Shown here in pieces: positions 8,090-15,591 of a stretch of DNA of 64,000 bases. A program made the position numbers and the translations under genes. The notes below the pieces were generated by a model. That model had not been told where the DNA came from. It did not search any database and was given only the letters and a program-made list of their open reading frames with translations. The DNA is from Streptosporangium sp. NBC_01755. GTDB lineage: Bacteria; Actinomycetota; Actinomycetes; Streptosporangiales; Streptosporangiaceae. Position 1 is the first letter of the stretch. Each line of letters opens with the position of its first letter. Location: NCBI RefSeq assembly GCF_035917995.1, contig NZ_CP109131.1, forward strand, positions 5,580,001-5,644,000, in the 5' to 3' direction.

Positions 8090-8192
8090 GCTGGTTGTTC
8101 CGGTGAGATGGGGAGGCCCCGGGAGGACCTTGACGGTCTCCCGGGGCTGGTGAGGGGGTGCCCCGCCCGCTGGTTGTTCCGGTGAGATGGGG
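8090..8192. repeat. 24-bp direct repeats flanking a terminator
   Basis: The 24-base stretch starting GCTGGTTGTTCCGGTGAG is present exactly at 8090-8113 and 8169-8192, both in the short gap between the SSB-like gene and the primase gene. The second copy begins 79 bases after the first, and the terminator hairpin lies between them. A local duplication, or paired protein-binding sites before the primase gene, would explain it. Confidence 0.6.
8114..8148 (-). terminator. strong GC hairpin between SSB-like and primase genes
   Basis: A long stem, AGGCCCCGGGAG (8114-8125) with CTCCCGGGGCT (8138-8148), continues with GACC pairing to GGTC around a short loop. It lies downstream of the leftward 8205-8885 gene and upstream of the primase gene, so it can end or attenuate transcription between them. 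Confidence 0.6.
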
Positions 8193-8204
8193 CGGTCTGG
8201 GCGG

Positions 8205-8885
8205 CTACGCGTGGGGCGCAGCCGGGACGGGGGCGGCGGGGGGGAGGGTGGTCATGCTGAGGGCGGCCATGGCGGCGTACTGCTCGGCGCTGACCTGCTG
8301 GCCGGTGGGCAGGGTGACGGGCGGGGCCGCCGGAGCCGGTGCCGGCGCGGGCATCGGGGCGGGTGCGGCGGCCTGCGGAGCCGGGTAGGTGGCGGGGTAG
8401 GCCGGGGCGGGAGCCTGCGCCGGGATCGGAGCGGGCACGGCCTGGGGGAGCGGGGCGGCCGGCACCGGAGCTAGGGCGGCGGGGGGTGCGAAGGACGGCG
8501 CGGTCTGGAACGGGTTGCCGCCCACGGACTGGAGCCACTGGGTGGCGAACGCCGCGTCGGCCTCGTTGAACGGGTTGAGGATGTAGGGGGCGCTCTGTCC
8601 GGGCTTGGCGGTGCCCTGGCCGAGGCGGGCGAGCACCGGGTCCTTGCCGATGCTGTTCTTCAGCGAGCCGATGAGGGGCTTCTGAAAGAGGAGGACCTGG
8701 GGCTCGCAGCGCGGCCCAGCGGGGTCGGTGAGGACGACGACGTCGCAGGCGATGGCGTCGCTGGTGCCGAACTGAGTGACGATGCTGGTGCGGAGCTCGC
8801 GGACGTAGACGAGCAGGAGGTGGCCGACGTGGTCGGCGGCGCGGAAGTCGGAACCGGCGGCGGGCTGGGAGAAACCGAACGACAT
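8205..8885 (-). CDS. phage protein with OB-like N-terminus and Pro/Ala-rich tail (possible ssDNA-binding)
   Basis: The protein has 226 residues. Residues 1-125 (starting MSFGFSQPAAGSDFRAADHV) look like a compact beta-rich domain. Strands such as HLLLVYVRELRTSI and DVVVLTDPAG and a conserved-looking PQVLLFQKPLIGSLK suggest an OB-type fold. The remaining 100 residues are low-complexity Pro/Ala repeats ending in a short hydrophobic tip. This architecture (fold plus disordered tail) and the location between nuclease and primase suggest a single-stranded DNA-binding or replication accessory protein, but no signature is decisive. An AAAGGA ribosome binding site precedes the ATG. Confidence 0.6.
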   Translation of the reverse strand: MSFGFSQPAAGSDFRAADHVGHLLLVYVRELRTSIVTQFGTSDAIACDVVVLTDPAGPRCEPQVLLFQKPLIGSLKNSIGKDPVLARLGQGTAKPGQSAPYILNPFNEADAAFATQWLQSVGGNPFQTAPSFAPPAALAPVPAAPLPQAVPAPIPAQAPAPAYPATYPAPQAAAPAPMPAPAPAPAAPPVTLPTGQQVSAEQYAAMAALSMTTLPPAAPVPAAPHA

Positions 8886-8897
8886 TTCAGTGATCCT

Positions 8898-9677
8898 TTA
8901 CTTGGTGGTGGTGCCGGGACATCCGGCGCTGAGATCCGTGGATCCGGGGAGGAAGAACGGGCAGTAGGTGCAGTACGCCTCGGTGGCCGGGAACATCGCC
9001 CAGGCCGTCGGGTTGTTGGGCGGGTCGAGGGCGGTCAGGGCGGCGAGGACGTTGTCCATCCGCTCCAGCGCCCCGAGCGCGATGGACCGGTCGTAGGGGG
9101 CGGTCCACACGTGCAGGCCGTCGATGCGGCCGCCGCGCGGCAGGAAGGTGATGGCGACGTGCTCGACCTGCTCGCCCGCGTTTTCCTGGCCGAGTCCGTA
9201 GAGGTGGGCTTGGATTTCGTACTGGGGGCCGGGGCCTTTGGACCGGTAGTCCTTGAGCCGGTCGGGGCCGACGACCTTCCAGTCGTTGTTGACCTTCAGG
9301 TCGCGGTCGTACAGGTCGGCGTGGCCGTAGACGTTGCCGCGAATGTGCAGGCGGCGCTCGATGACGTACCGCTCCCGGCCGAGCCGGGCGTTTTCAGCGG
9401 CGTACGTCTGTTCCATCCAGGAGTGGACGGCGGTGCCGATGATGGACGCCCACGGGTCGGAGCTGGTGTTGGCGGCGGGGTGGTCGCACAGCTTGTAGGC
9501 CATGCGGCGGGTGCAGGGCATGCCGATCTCGGATGGGCCGATGACGCGTTGGAGGGAGCGGGGGGCGTGGGCTCCGGCGTGCAGGACGGTTTGGACGACG
9601 CTGGTGGCGATGGCTCCGGCGAGGCCGGTGAGCGGGGTTGCCGCCCATCCGGCGTCCGGCTGCGTGAAGGCCGTCAC
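8898..9677 (-). CDS. Cas4/RecB-like PD-(D/E)XK exonuclease
   Basis: The protein has 259 residues from the GTG at 9677, coupled as GTGA to the gene upstream. Nuclease motifs: a conserved His in GTAVHSWMEQ (85), Asp in YGHADLYDRD (121), DxK in NNDWKVVG (132-134) and QxxxY in QYEIQAHLYG (156-160). One Cys in the N-terminal part (C55, GMPCTRR) and three at the C-terminus (C236, C239, C253) match the four-Cys iron-sulfur arrangement of Cas4/AddB-type nucleases. The likely role is 5'-3' or end-processing exonuclease in phage recombination, together with the helicase encoded just upstream. No CRISPR context is present. Confidence 0.82.
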   Translation of the reverse strand: MTAFTQPDAGWAATPLTGLAGAIATSVVQTVLHAGAHAPRSLQRVIGPSEIGMPCTRRMAYKLCDHPAANTSSDPWASIIGTAVHSWMEQTYAAENARLGRERYVIERRLHIRGNVYGHADLYDRDLKVNNDWKVVGPDRLKDYRSKGPGPQYEIQAHLYGLGQENAGEQVEHVAITFLPRGGRIDGLHVWTAPYDRSIALGALERMDNVLAALTALDPPNNPTAWAMFPATEAYCTYCPFFLPGSTDLSAGCPGTTTK

Positions 9678-9847
9678 GGCTGCTCTCCGGTGACGAGCTT
9701 CTCCAGCTCGCTGTAGTCCGGGCCGGGGCCGACGCCGAGCAGGTAGCGGATCTCGGAGGTGTAGAGGAAGCGGCGGTCCGGAGGGTTGTGCTTGTCCTCG
9801 CGGTCGCACCGCTCCAGGAGGAGCTCGATGCGGGATGGGTCGATCAC
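9674..9847 (-). CDS. small phage protein, unknown
   Basis: The protein has 57 residues from the GTG 9847-9845, with GTGA overlaps at both ends (9844-9847 and 9674-9677), linking it to its neighbours. It is charged and helical at the start (IDPSRIELLLERCDREDKHN), and ends in EIRYLLGVGPGPDYSELEK. Tight coupling to a nuclease gene suggests co-production; function unknown. Confidence 0.55.
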   Translation of the reverse strand: MIDPSRIELLLERCDREDKHNPPDRRFLYTSEIRYLLGVGPGPDYSELEKLVTGEQP

Positions 9848-10152
9848 TGGTCGCCGCCGACGAGCAGTTCGCGGACCTGCTTCAAGGTCGCGATGGCGTC
9901 GTACATGCCCTGCTTGTAGCCCGTCGCCTGCTGGGAGGTGCGCGGCCAGTCGCTCGTGACGCGCTGCATCTCCAACTTGGCGATCACCTTGTCGAAAACC
10001 TCGGCGGGCGACTCCGGGGAAGCGGTGCGCATCTGCTCGTGCCACGCCTCGTGCGCACTGCTGTTCACCGCCAGGACGAGTGCCACGCACCGGCTGCACT
10101 GGGCGACATCGTCGGGGAACGCCCAGTCGCTTCGAATGTCGTCGAAGGTCAT
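9844..10152 (-). CDS. hypothetical phage protein
   Basis: The protein has 102 residues beginning MTFDDIRSDWAFPDDVAQCS, with Cys in CSRC near residue 20 and a mostly helical remainder (EVFDKVIAKLEMQRV, YKQGMYDAIATLKQVRELL). A GGAGAG ribosome binding site stands before the ATG at 10152, which lies 3 bases beyond the helicase stop. Longer in-frame starts upstream only read through the helicase. No family recognised. Its position in the helicase-nuclease operon suggests a recombination or host-takeover accessory. Confidence 0.55.
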   Translation of the reverse strand: MTFDDIRSDWAFPDDVAQCSRCVALVLAVNSSAHEAWHEQMRTASPESPAEVFDKVIAKLEMQRVTSDWPRTSQQATGYKQGMYDAIATLKQVRELLVGGDQ

Positions 10153-10154
10153 GT

Positions 10155-11990
10155 CTACTCTCCGAGGATCTTGAAGGGGCGGGCGGCCTTCTTCTCGATG
10201 AGGTAGGCCGCGTAGATGGCGGGGTGGTCCTTCTCCAGGGCCTTGCTGTTGAGCTGGGTGCCGGGCTTGGAGGGCTTCCAGGTGATGGCGGGGCGGCCGT
10301 TGACGGTGGCCTCGGTGCGGTCCCCGAGCCAGTCCTTGAGCTTCTCCTCGGCCTGCTCGCGGATCTCCTTCCACCGCTTCTCGTTGGTGGCGGCTTCCTG
10401 GCGCATGTTGAGCCAGCCGACCATCGCCGGGGGAAGGTCGGTGGGGATGGGCTCCGGGTCCGGCACGAGGGTGTCGAAGGGGAGTCGCTGGAATCCCTCG
10501 TGGTTGGCCTGCTCTGAGATGCCGCCGTGCGTGGGGAGCATCCGGCAGTCCAGGCCCTGCTTGGCGCGGGTGACGGCGACGTAGGTCAGCATCGCCTCCG
10601 CCGGGATCAGCACGCCGTCCTTGTCGTACGGCCCGACAAAGTCCGCAGCCAACCGGACCGTGTCCCACTCGCGGCCCTTCGCCTTGTGCGCGGTGGAGAT
10701 GACGACGTCGGCGTTGTGCTCGTCGACGAGCTGGTCGACGACCTTGATGATGGCGTCGGGGCCGTGGGAGTCGACGAGCTTGACGAGGGTCTTGAGGTCT
10801 TGGCCGCCGGCGTCGTGTTCGGCGTAGTCCTGCACCTCATGCCAGGACGCGAATGCCATCAGCTCCGGGTGCATGGTGCCGCGGCCGGATCGCAGGTCCC
10901 GGCAGGCATCGGCGAGGCGGCGGATGTCGTCGCCTCCACCGACGAGGGCGGTGCGCTGTCCGGAGCCGATCGCGGCGATGATCTGCCCGATCGCCCCGGC
11001 GTTGGTGCGGCACAGGACCGCGGCCGGGGAGGGGATGCGCTCCAGCCGGGAATCACGGGCAGGGTTGCCGGTGAGACGCAGCGGGGCGGAGAGGAGGTCG
11101 AGCCACTCGTTGGCCTCGTCGGCGATGCGCTGGCCGAAGCGGAACGACTGGGTGAGCGCGAGGCGGCGGCCGGAGAACGATGCCATCGCGTCGACCGCGC
11201 CCCGCCACCCGTAGATCGCCTGGGACTCGTCGCCGACGAGGATCCGCTGGGAGGACTGAGCGTTGACCACGCCAGCGATCAGCGGGTTCGCATCCTGGGC
11301 CTCGTCGAGAAAGACGAGCTCGGCGGGCAGGGTGGGCCGGGTGAGCGCCCACATCTTCAGGTAGACGTCGTGCTGAAATTTCAGCCGGCCGTTGACGCTG
11401 GTGAGGTTTTCCCACGCGCGGTGGACCATCGGCATCAGCTTGGTCTTGAGGGCCAGGACGGAGGCCGGGTCGTCGAGTCCGGGCACGGTCGGGATGTGGG
11501 GGTCGCCGGGGGTTTCCCGGTCGGAGTTGCAGAACCGGGCGATGGTGTCCATGACGATCCGGGCGACCTTGGGCGCGGTGAGGGCGTGGGCGCCGAGGTC
11601 AAGCACCTGGGGGATGCCGAGCAGCCGCGCGGTCTCCCTCGCGGGCAACCTGGGGCCGTTGAGGCGGTGGGCGAAGGTGCGGCCGACGGCCTGGAAGGCG
11701 AGGGAGTGGGCGGTGGCGCAGTGCACGTTCGCGGGGAAGGTGGCGCGGGCGTCTTCGGCGATCGCGCGGTTGTAGGCGAGGTACAGGCCGCGCTGCATCG
11801 TGGACGTGGCGATCATCTTGAGCGTGGACGTCTTGCCGGTGCCGGCGCCTGCTTCGATGACGAGGGGGTCGCCGGTGCGGGCTGCGTCGAGGATGGCGGT
11901 CTGCTCGGGGGTGGGCGGGTGTTCGAAGACGGGGGCCGCCGGGGCGGGGGCGGCGAAGGTGGTCCCGGTGGTGCCGGGCTGGGTGAACAT
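10155..11990 (-). CDS. UvrD/Rep-like SF1 helicase with YqaJ-like C-terminal tail
   Basis: The protein has 611 residues. SF1A helicase motifs are clear: Walker A AGAGTGKT (47-54), LVFLDEAQDANP (DEAQD 229-233), GDESQAIYGWRGA (motif III), STAHKAKGREWD and TYVAVTRAK (motif VI, about 470). The last 65 residues (RWKEIREQAEEKLKDWLGD, then VNGRPAITWKPSK and HPAIYAAY) differ from normal UvrD tails. They resemble the C-terminal module of YqaJ-type phage exonucleases. The ATG at 11990 shares a base with the upstream stop. It probably works with the Cas4-like nuclease two genes downstream in recombination or DNA-end repair. Confidence 0.85.
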   Translation of the reverse strand: MFTQPGTTGTTFAAPAPAAPVFEHPPTPEQTAILDAARTGDPLVIEAGAGTGKTSTLKMIATSTMQRGLYLAYNRAIAEDARATFPANVHCATAHSLAFQAVGRTFAHRLNGPRLPARETARLLGIPQVLDLGAHALTAPKVARIVMDTIARFCNSDRETPGDPHIPTVPGLDDPASVLALKTKLMPMVHRAWENLTSVNGRLKFQHDVYLKMWALTRPTLPAELVFLDEAQDANPLIAGVVNAQSSQRILVGDESQAIYGWRGAVDAMASFSGRRLALTQSFRFGQRIADEANEWLDLLSAPLRLTGNPARDSRLERIPSPAAVLCRTNAGAIGQIIAAIGSGQRTALVGGGDDIRRLADACRDLRSGRGTMHPELMAFASWHEVQDYAEHDAGGQDLKTLVKLVDSHGPDAIIKVVDQLVDEHNADVVISTAHKAKGREWDTVRLAADFVGPYDKDGVLIPAEAMLTYVAVTRAKQGLDCRMLPTHGGISEQANHEGFQRLPFDTLVPDPEPIPTDLPPAMVGWLNMRQEAATNEKRWKEIREQAEEKLKDWLGDRTEATVNGRPAITWKPSKPGTQLNSKALEKDHPAIYAAYLIEKKAARPFKILGE

Positions 11991-12442
11991 CACCGGGCAC
12001 CGCCAGCGCGCCGGGGGCAGAAGTAGTAGTTGGGGTCTCCTGGCTCGGGGCACGTGCCCGTCCAGGAGTGGACGGAGTCCGTGCACACGCACTTCTCGGC
12101 GGTTTCGACGATCGGGGAGGCCTCGGCGCGGCCACTGTCCGCGATGTTCATCCGGGCCGCGACGAGGTCACTCGCGAGCATGTCCTGGATGCGGGCGTAG
12201 ATGCCCATGAGGCCGTCCCGGACGGAGGGGGACCGGCTGTAGATGCTCACCAGCTCGATCTCAACCTCGTCCCAGGGCGGGAGCGTGAACGCGAGCGCGA
12301 GCTGGTCGACGGTGCAGTCGACGGCGCACTGGAACGTCTGGGTGCGCTTGACGCGCTGCCCGGTCGGGACCATGGGCGCGTCTTCGCGGCCGCAGCGGAT
12401 GCAGGCGATGCCGTCGCGCTGCGCCTCGTTGAGCTCGGTCAT
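11990..12442 (-). CDS. hypothetical phage protein with Cys pairs
   Basis: The protein has 150 residues. An N-terminal CIRCGRED knuckle (residues 14-17), single Cys residues in FQCAVDC, and C-terminal CVCTD, GTCPEPGD and YYFCPRR suggest one or two metal sites. The middle is helical (GLMGIYARIQDMLASDLVAARMN as a continuous helix). An AGAGAGGAC ribosome binding site precedes the ATG, and the stop overlaps the helicase start. Function unknown; it is the gene directly before the UvrD-like helicase. Confidence 0.6.
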   Translation of the reverse strand: MTELNEAQRDGIACIRCGREDAPMVPTGQRVKRTQTFQCAVDCTVDQLALAFTLPPWDEVEIELVSIYSRSPSVRDGLMGIYARIQDMLASDLVAARMNIADSGRAEASPIVETAEKCVCTDSVHSWTGTCPEPGDPNYYFCPRRAGGAR

Positions 12443-12479
12443 GGTGTCCTCTCTGGACTGGGGAAGGGGAGAGGGGGGT

Positions 12480-12506
12480 GGCCGCCCCGGGGGATGCGGG
12501 GCGGCC
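12480..12506 (-). terminator. hairpin after the 12517-12849 gene
   Basis: A perfect 9-bp stem, GGCCGCCCC (12480-12488) with GGGGCGGCC (12498-12506), has a 9-base loop. It lies just downstream of the stop at 12517 and before the 12442 start, so it can terminate or attenuate the short leftward transcript from the 12.9-kb promoter region. Confidence 0.6.
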
Positions 12507-12516
12507 GGTCAACGGG

Positions 12517-12849
12517 TCAGGCGGTGGTGAGCGCCAGCAGGGACGCGGTCTTGGCCTGCTCCGCCTTCGCGGCCTTCGCCGCGACTCGGGCGCCGATGGC
12601 GACGGCGCCGAGGAGGTGGATGGCGCGGAGGCACTCGTCGGCGACCGTCTCCCAGCCCTCACCGTCGTCGTTGCTGGCCTGCTCGCCCAGGACGTCGAGG
12701 GTGGTGCTGGTGCGGGCGATCACGGTGGCGAGGGAGCCGAGGACGGCGGCGCGGTCGCCGTCGAAGTCCTCGCTCTCCACCGCGGTGAGCAGGAGGGCGG
12801 CGAGGCGCGCCATTTCGGCGGCGATCTGCGTGGCGGTCATGGCGGTCAT
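12517..12849 (-). CDS. Ala-rich helical phage protein under operator control
   Basis: The protein has 110 residues (MTAMTATQIAAEMARLAALL), almost entirely helical and rich in Ala, Leu and Glu, with no Cys pairs and no membrane segment. The ATG at 12849 has an AAGGAG ribosome binding site about nine bases upstream. A second ATG three codons later is possible. It is the first gene after the region holding two copies of the putative repressor operator, so it is likely silent in the lysogen. No family recognised. Confidence 0.55.
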   Translation of the reverse strand: MTAMTATQIAAEMARLAALLLTAVESEDFDGDRAAVLGSLATVIARTSTTLDVLGEQASNDDGEGWETVADECLRAIHLLGAVAIGARVAAKAAKAEQAKTASLLALTTA

Positions 12850-12999
12850 GAGGGGGGCTCCTTCGATCCGGGATCCTGCGTCAGCTTGCGCCACTTTGTG
12901 TCGTGTTCGCAGGACTGAAGTTACCTTATGGCGCATCATGGCGCAAGGTGACGCATCATGGCGCATGAGAAACCCCCTGCTATTTGCCGTACTGCCAGG
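12850..12999. promoter_or_regulatory. second operator/promoter region of the prophage
   Basis: This 150-base gap holds GCAAGGTGACGCAT at 12943-12956. An inverted copy with one changed base, TGCGTCAGCTTGC, starts at 12877. A 15-bp near-repeat (GCGCATCATGGCGCA and ACGCATCATGGCGCA) spans 12931-12965 at a 20-base spacing. The same 14-mer occurs four times around the repressor gene start. The simplest reading is a repressor-controlled leftward promoter for the 12849-872 transcript. Confidence 0.65.
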
Positions 13000-13104
13000 T
13001 CAGAGCACGCGGAGCCGGGTTCGGCCGCACCGTGCGCACTGCTGCGTCACGATGCGGCCGATCACCTCAACCGGCACCCACCGGTGCCGCCACCAGCAGC
13101 GCAT
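13000..13104 (-). CDS. 34-residue zinc-knuckle phage protein
   Basis: The protein MRCWWRHRWVPVEVIGRIVT continues QQCARCGRTRLRVL, with a CxxC knuckle that may pair with Cys3 and nearby His. Short proteins of this pattern are frequent in actinophages. The ATG at 13104 has a GAGGG ribosome binding site and overlaps the end of the upstream gene by 43 bases. Small size limits certainty. Confidence 0.5.
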   Translation of the reverse strand: MRCWWRHRWVPVEVIGRIVTQQCARCGRTRLRVL

Positions 13105-13400
13105 CGCGCCCTCACGTCGTGGCGCATGTTGGCGACCTGCAACGTGTGCAGTCGCTTCTCGAGCGCGTCGGCCCGCTCCCGCTCCCGCTGTACCTCGGCG
13201 CGCGCATCCGCTGTCAGGGCGGGGAGGGGGCGCGTCTCCTCGACCGCGAGCGCCCGCCACACGCTGTCTCGGTCGCGTTCGGCCTGGGCGAGCTTCTCGG
13301 CGAGCTCGTCACGCTCGGACGCCAGGGCCGCGCACTCCTCGCGGACCTCTTCCAGTTCGGCGGTGAGGGCTTTCGTGGTGCGGAACCAGTCGAGGATCAC
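13062..13400 (-). CDS. coiled-coil phage protein
   Basis: The protein has 112 residues from the GTG 13400-13398, coupled as GTGA to the preceding gene. Residues about 8-85 form a long heptad coiled coil (LTAELEEVREECAALASERD and following; AEVQRERERADALEKRLHTL), followed by a short Gly/Arg-rich tail. Such proteins in phage early operons may be structural or regulatory. No enzymatic motif. Confidence 0.55.
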   Translation of the reverse strand: MILDWFRTTKALTAELEEVREECAALASERDELAEKLAQAERDRDSVWRALAVEETRPLPALTADARAEVQRERERADALEKRLHTLQVANMRHDVRARCAAGGGTGGCRLR

Positions 13401-13723
13401 GGCTTCACCGCCTGTGACCACGAGAAGTCCTGATGGTCGACGTGGTCGCCAGCGTGCCCCAGCTTCCGCGTGCACACCCCGGCGTTCGTCGGGCCCGTCC
13501 GGTCGCTGCACTGCATGGTGATGCCGCGCTCCCGGAACAGGGCCACGATGACCGAGTCGTCGCGGAACTCCTCCAGCGACTCGGTCTCGGTGTCCCAGTC
13601 CTCCTCACGCAACCAGTCGATGAGCTTGCCGAGCGTCCGCCGCTTCAGCTCGTCGGCGGCCCCGGCCTCGATGAGCGCGTGCGCGACGTCGTCGAAGATG
13701 ACTCCTCCGGATGCCCAACCCAT
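13397..13723 (-). CDS. hypothetical phage protein
   Basis: The protein has 108 residues starting MGWASGGVIFDDVAHALIEA, with an acidic helical middle (LIDWLREEDWDTETESLEEF) and a C-terminal part with paired Cys (MQCSDRTGPTNAGVCTRKLG) and HAGDHVDHQDFSW. The C/C/H/H arrangement may bind zinc. Proteins with this N-terminus occur in actinophages without known role. I chose the ATG at 13723 over longer frames because it has a GGA-type ribosome binding site and avoids overlap. Confidence 0.6.
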   Translation of the reverse strand: MGWASGGVIFDDVAHALIEAGAADELKRRTLGKLIDWLREEDWDTETESLEEFRDDSVIVALFRERGITMQCSDRTGPTNAGVCTRKLGHAGDHVDHQDFSWSQAVKP

Positions 13724-13725
13724 GA

Positions 13726-13941
13726 TCACGGATCCTTTCTGTCGGTGTGGCAGGTGGCGCCCGGCGTCCCGAGCACGCTGGTGATGAAGTCCGCGACCCC
13801 GTGACATGTGTCCCAGGTGGCCACGGTCACCCGGCCGCCGGTGCGCTGCGTGACCGTGATGGACGCCGACCGGGGAAGCGAGGGGATGGGGAGACCCCCA
13901 CCGGCGGAAAGGCCGGCGGGGGTCGTGGTGCTGATACTCAC
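13726..13941 (-). CDS. small phage protein, start uncertain
   Basis: The protein has 71 residues (MSISTTTPAGLSAGGGLPIP), coupled as ATGA to the DUF2303 gene. The C-terminal half, SITVTQRTGGRVTVATWDTC and following, looks like a beta-hairpin domain. A strong 31-base hairpin (13893-13923) lies within the first 20 codons, so translation may begin downstream of it, or the hairpin may control this gene. Unknown function. Confidence 0.45.
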   Translation of the reverse strand: MSISTTTPAGLSAGGGLPIPSLPRSASITVTQRTGGRVTVATWDTCHGVADFITSVLGTPGATCHTDRKDP

Positions 13942-14771
13942 GCCGGGGTGCCTCGCATGATCTGCACGCCGAGCTCTTCCTGGATCTTCGTCACGACGGT
14001 CTTGACCGCGTCCTTCAGGACGTCGTCGGCGTTGTCCAACAGGACGCCCATGTAAAGGGCGCTGTTCTGGATCCGGTACCGGAAACGGGCGCTGACCACG
14101 TAGGGTTCGCTGTCCTCGAAAGGGGCGATGCCGAGTTCCAGCACGCTGGGAACCTCGATCTGCCCCTTGGTTCCGGCTCCGGCGTCGGTCTCCTCGGTGA
14201 AGGTGAGGCGCCGGTCGCCGTTACTCAGGACGATCGCCGAGTTGAACGTGACCTTCTTCTGCGTCTGGAAGTGCTGGACCAACTCCAGCATCTCCGCCGC
14301 GGTCGGCTTGCGGATGTCGGCGCGGTTGTCGTCGATGAAGTCGGCGAACTCGGCCTGCCGGATGAGCTGCCGGTCCTTGCCGCCCCACCGCTTCCACGCG
14401 TCGGTCTGGTGCAAGACGAGCACGAGCTGGTGCTCACCCCACCGGGCGGACTCATCCCGGTTCAGGTCCTCGTCGGGGGTCGGCTCGTGGGCGTCGAGGA
14501 TCGCGGTGATGCGGCCGGCCTCGACGTCGACGAACACCTCGCTGCCGCTGTCGGCGTGCTTCTTGTAGTAGTGCACGAACGACGGCACGTCCTCGACGAC
14601 GACGCGGCCGGTCTTCCGCCGGGGCCGCTCGAGGTGCTTGTCGAGTAGGTCGATGGTGGTGACGTGGTCGTTGTGCTTGTAGGCGTAGAAGCCGCCGGGC
14701 TCCAGCTGCTCGGCAATGTAGGAGGTGTTGAGTGCCTCGATGAGGGCGTCGTTCTCGGTGCGGTCGTTCAC
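13938..14771 (-). CDS. DUF2303 family phage protein (YfdQ-like)
   Basis: The protein has 277 residues. The pattern DLLDKHLERPRRKTGRV, VPSFVHYYKKHADSGSEVFV, the sequence starting FNSAIVLSNGDRRLTFTEET, and the C-terminal region IQNSALYMGVLLDNADDVLKD matches DUF2303, found in phages and prophages (E. coli YfdQ). Biochemical role unknown; it typically lies in early recombination or replication regions, as here. ATGA overlap with the following gene and a 4-base overlap with the preceding one indicate one operon. Confidence 0.75.
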   Translation of the reverse strand: MNDRTENDALIEALNTSYIAEQLEPGGFYAYKHNDHVTTIDLLDKHLERPRRKTGRVVVEDVPSFVHYYKKHADSGSEVFVDVEAGRITAILDAHEPTPDEDLNRDESARWGEHQLVLVLHQTDAWKRWGGKDRQLIRQAEFADFIDDNRADIRKPTAAEMLELVQHFQTQKKVTFNSAIVLSNGDRRLTFTEETDAGAGTKGQIEVPSVLELGIAPFEDSEPYVVSARFRYRIQNSALYMGVLLDNADDVLKDAVKTVVTKIQEELGVQIMRGTPA

Positions 14772-15136
14772 TGGGCGATGTCCTTCGGCTCGTTGGAAAT
14801 GGTGATGGTGTCGATCCGGCGCAGACCGGGAAGAGCGATCTGGCGGGGGTCGTCGCGCACCAGGTTGAACTCGGAGTCGGCGAAGAACACGGCGGCCTTC
14901 GGCGGGGACTTCGGCCGGGTGGTGGTGACGTCGGCGGCGACGGTGAGCGCGGTCTCGTTGCCCTTCATCGGCTCGATGGCGACGACGAGGGTGAGCTTGC
15001 CCTTCTTGCCGGTCTCCAGGACGGACGCGACAAGCTGCTGCAACTCCGCGGCCGCCTCCTCGAGGACCGCGCCCTTACGCAGGTCCTGCAAGACGGTCGC
15101 GAACGGCCGAACCTGGCCGGGGGAGTCATCGGTCAT
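14768..15136 (-). CDS. hypothetical phage protein upstream of DUF2303
   Basis: The protein has 122 residues (MTDDSPGQVRPFATVLQDLR). The N-terminal helix includes AVLEEAAAELQQLVASVLET, then a beta-rich domain (GKLTLVVAIEPMKGNETALTV, AAVFFADSEFNLVRDDPRQI). The AGAGAGG ribosome binding site fits the ATG at 15136. Proteins with this pattern commonly precede DUF2303 in actinophage early regions, suggesting a partner, but the role is not established. Confidence 0.6.
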   Translation of the reverse strand: MTDDSPGQVRPFATVLQDLRKGAVLEEAAAELQQLVASVLETGKKGKLTLVVAIEPMKGNETALTVAADVTTTRPKSPPKAAVFFADSEFNLVRDDPRQIALPGLRRIDTITISNEPKDIAQ

Positions 15137-15591
15137 GCTGATTGCCTCTCTAGTGGATCGTTGAAGTCCGGCAGGAACACCGGCTTGTAGCGGACGGGCC
15201 GCATCGGGTTCTTCTCGGGGGCGTGCGCGATGTCGGCCCGGGGGTGGCCGCAGTCGCAGCGGCACCACCAGGCGCATCGGCGGTCAGCCAGCCACACCAT
15301 GGCGGCCGTGCTGTACTTCCAGCCGGTCGCACTGGCGGTCGGGTACCGGTATGGCGTTGCGAAGGCCACGCCGTGCGTGCCGCCCGGTGCGCCGATGATC
15401 GTCTCGTAGCTGATCAGCGGGTGCTGGCCGACATGGCACCGCTGATGCCGCCCGGGGTCCTTGGAGTTGTGGCAGGGCCCGCTCGACTGGCACGCGCAGA
15501 CCAGGTAGTAGCCCGGGACCTCCTTGAAGATCTTCCGCATACCCTGGGTCCACACGTGCTCGCGCACCCACTCGGCGTCTTCCTTGGTCAT
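15133..15591 (-). CDS. hypothetical phage protein with many Cys
   Basis: The protein has 152 residues (MTKEDAEWVREHVWTQGMRK). Cys residues occur as LVCACQSSGPCHN, HQRCHVG and WLADRRCAWWCRCDCGHP, which suggests two metal-binding clusters. Basic and aromatic content is high, compatible with nucleic acid binding. The ATG at 15591 overlaps the upstream stop as ATGA. No family recognised. Confidence 0.6.
   Translation of the reverse strand: MTKEDAEWVREHVWTQGMRKIFKEVPGYYLVCACQSSGPCHNSKDPGRHQRCHVGQHPLISYETIIGAPGGTHGVAFATPYRYPTASATGWKYSTAAMVWLADRRCAWWCRCDCGHPRADIAHAPEKNPMRPVRYKPVFLPDFNDPLERQSA

Noticed and set aside
6311..8185. 624-residue + strand frame opposite the primase-helicase
   Set aside because: Gly/Val/Ala-rich antisense frame with no domain; the minus strand encodes Walker and prim-pol motifs.
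8898..9677. Cas4-like gene as sign of a CRISPR system
   Set aside because: No cas1, cas2, cas3 or repeat-spacer array in the window; position among phage replication genes fits a phage nuclease.
10527..12026. 499-residue + strand frame opposite the helicase
   Set aside because: Antisense shadow; Gly/Glu/Val composition typical of complement of high-GC genes.
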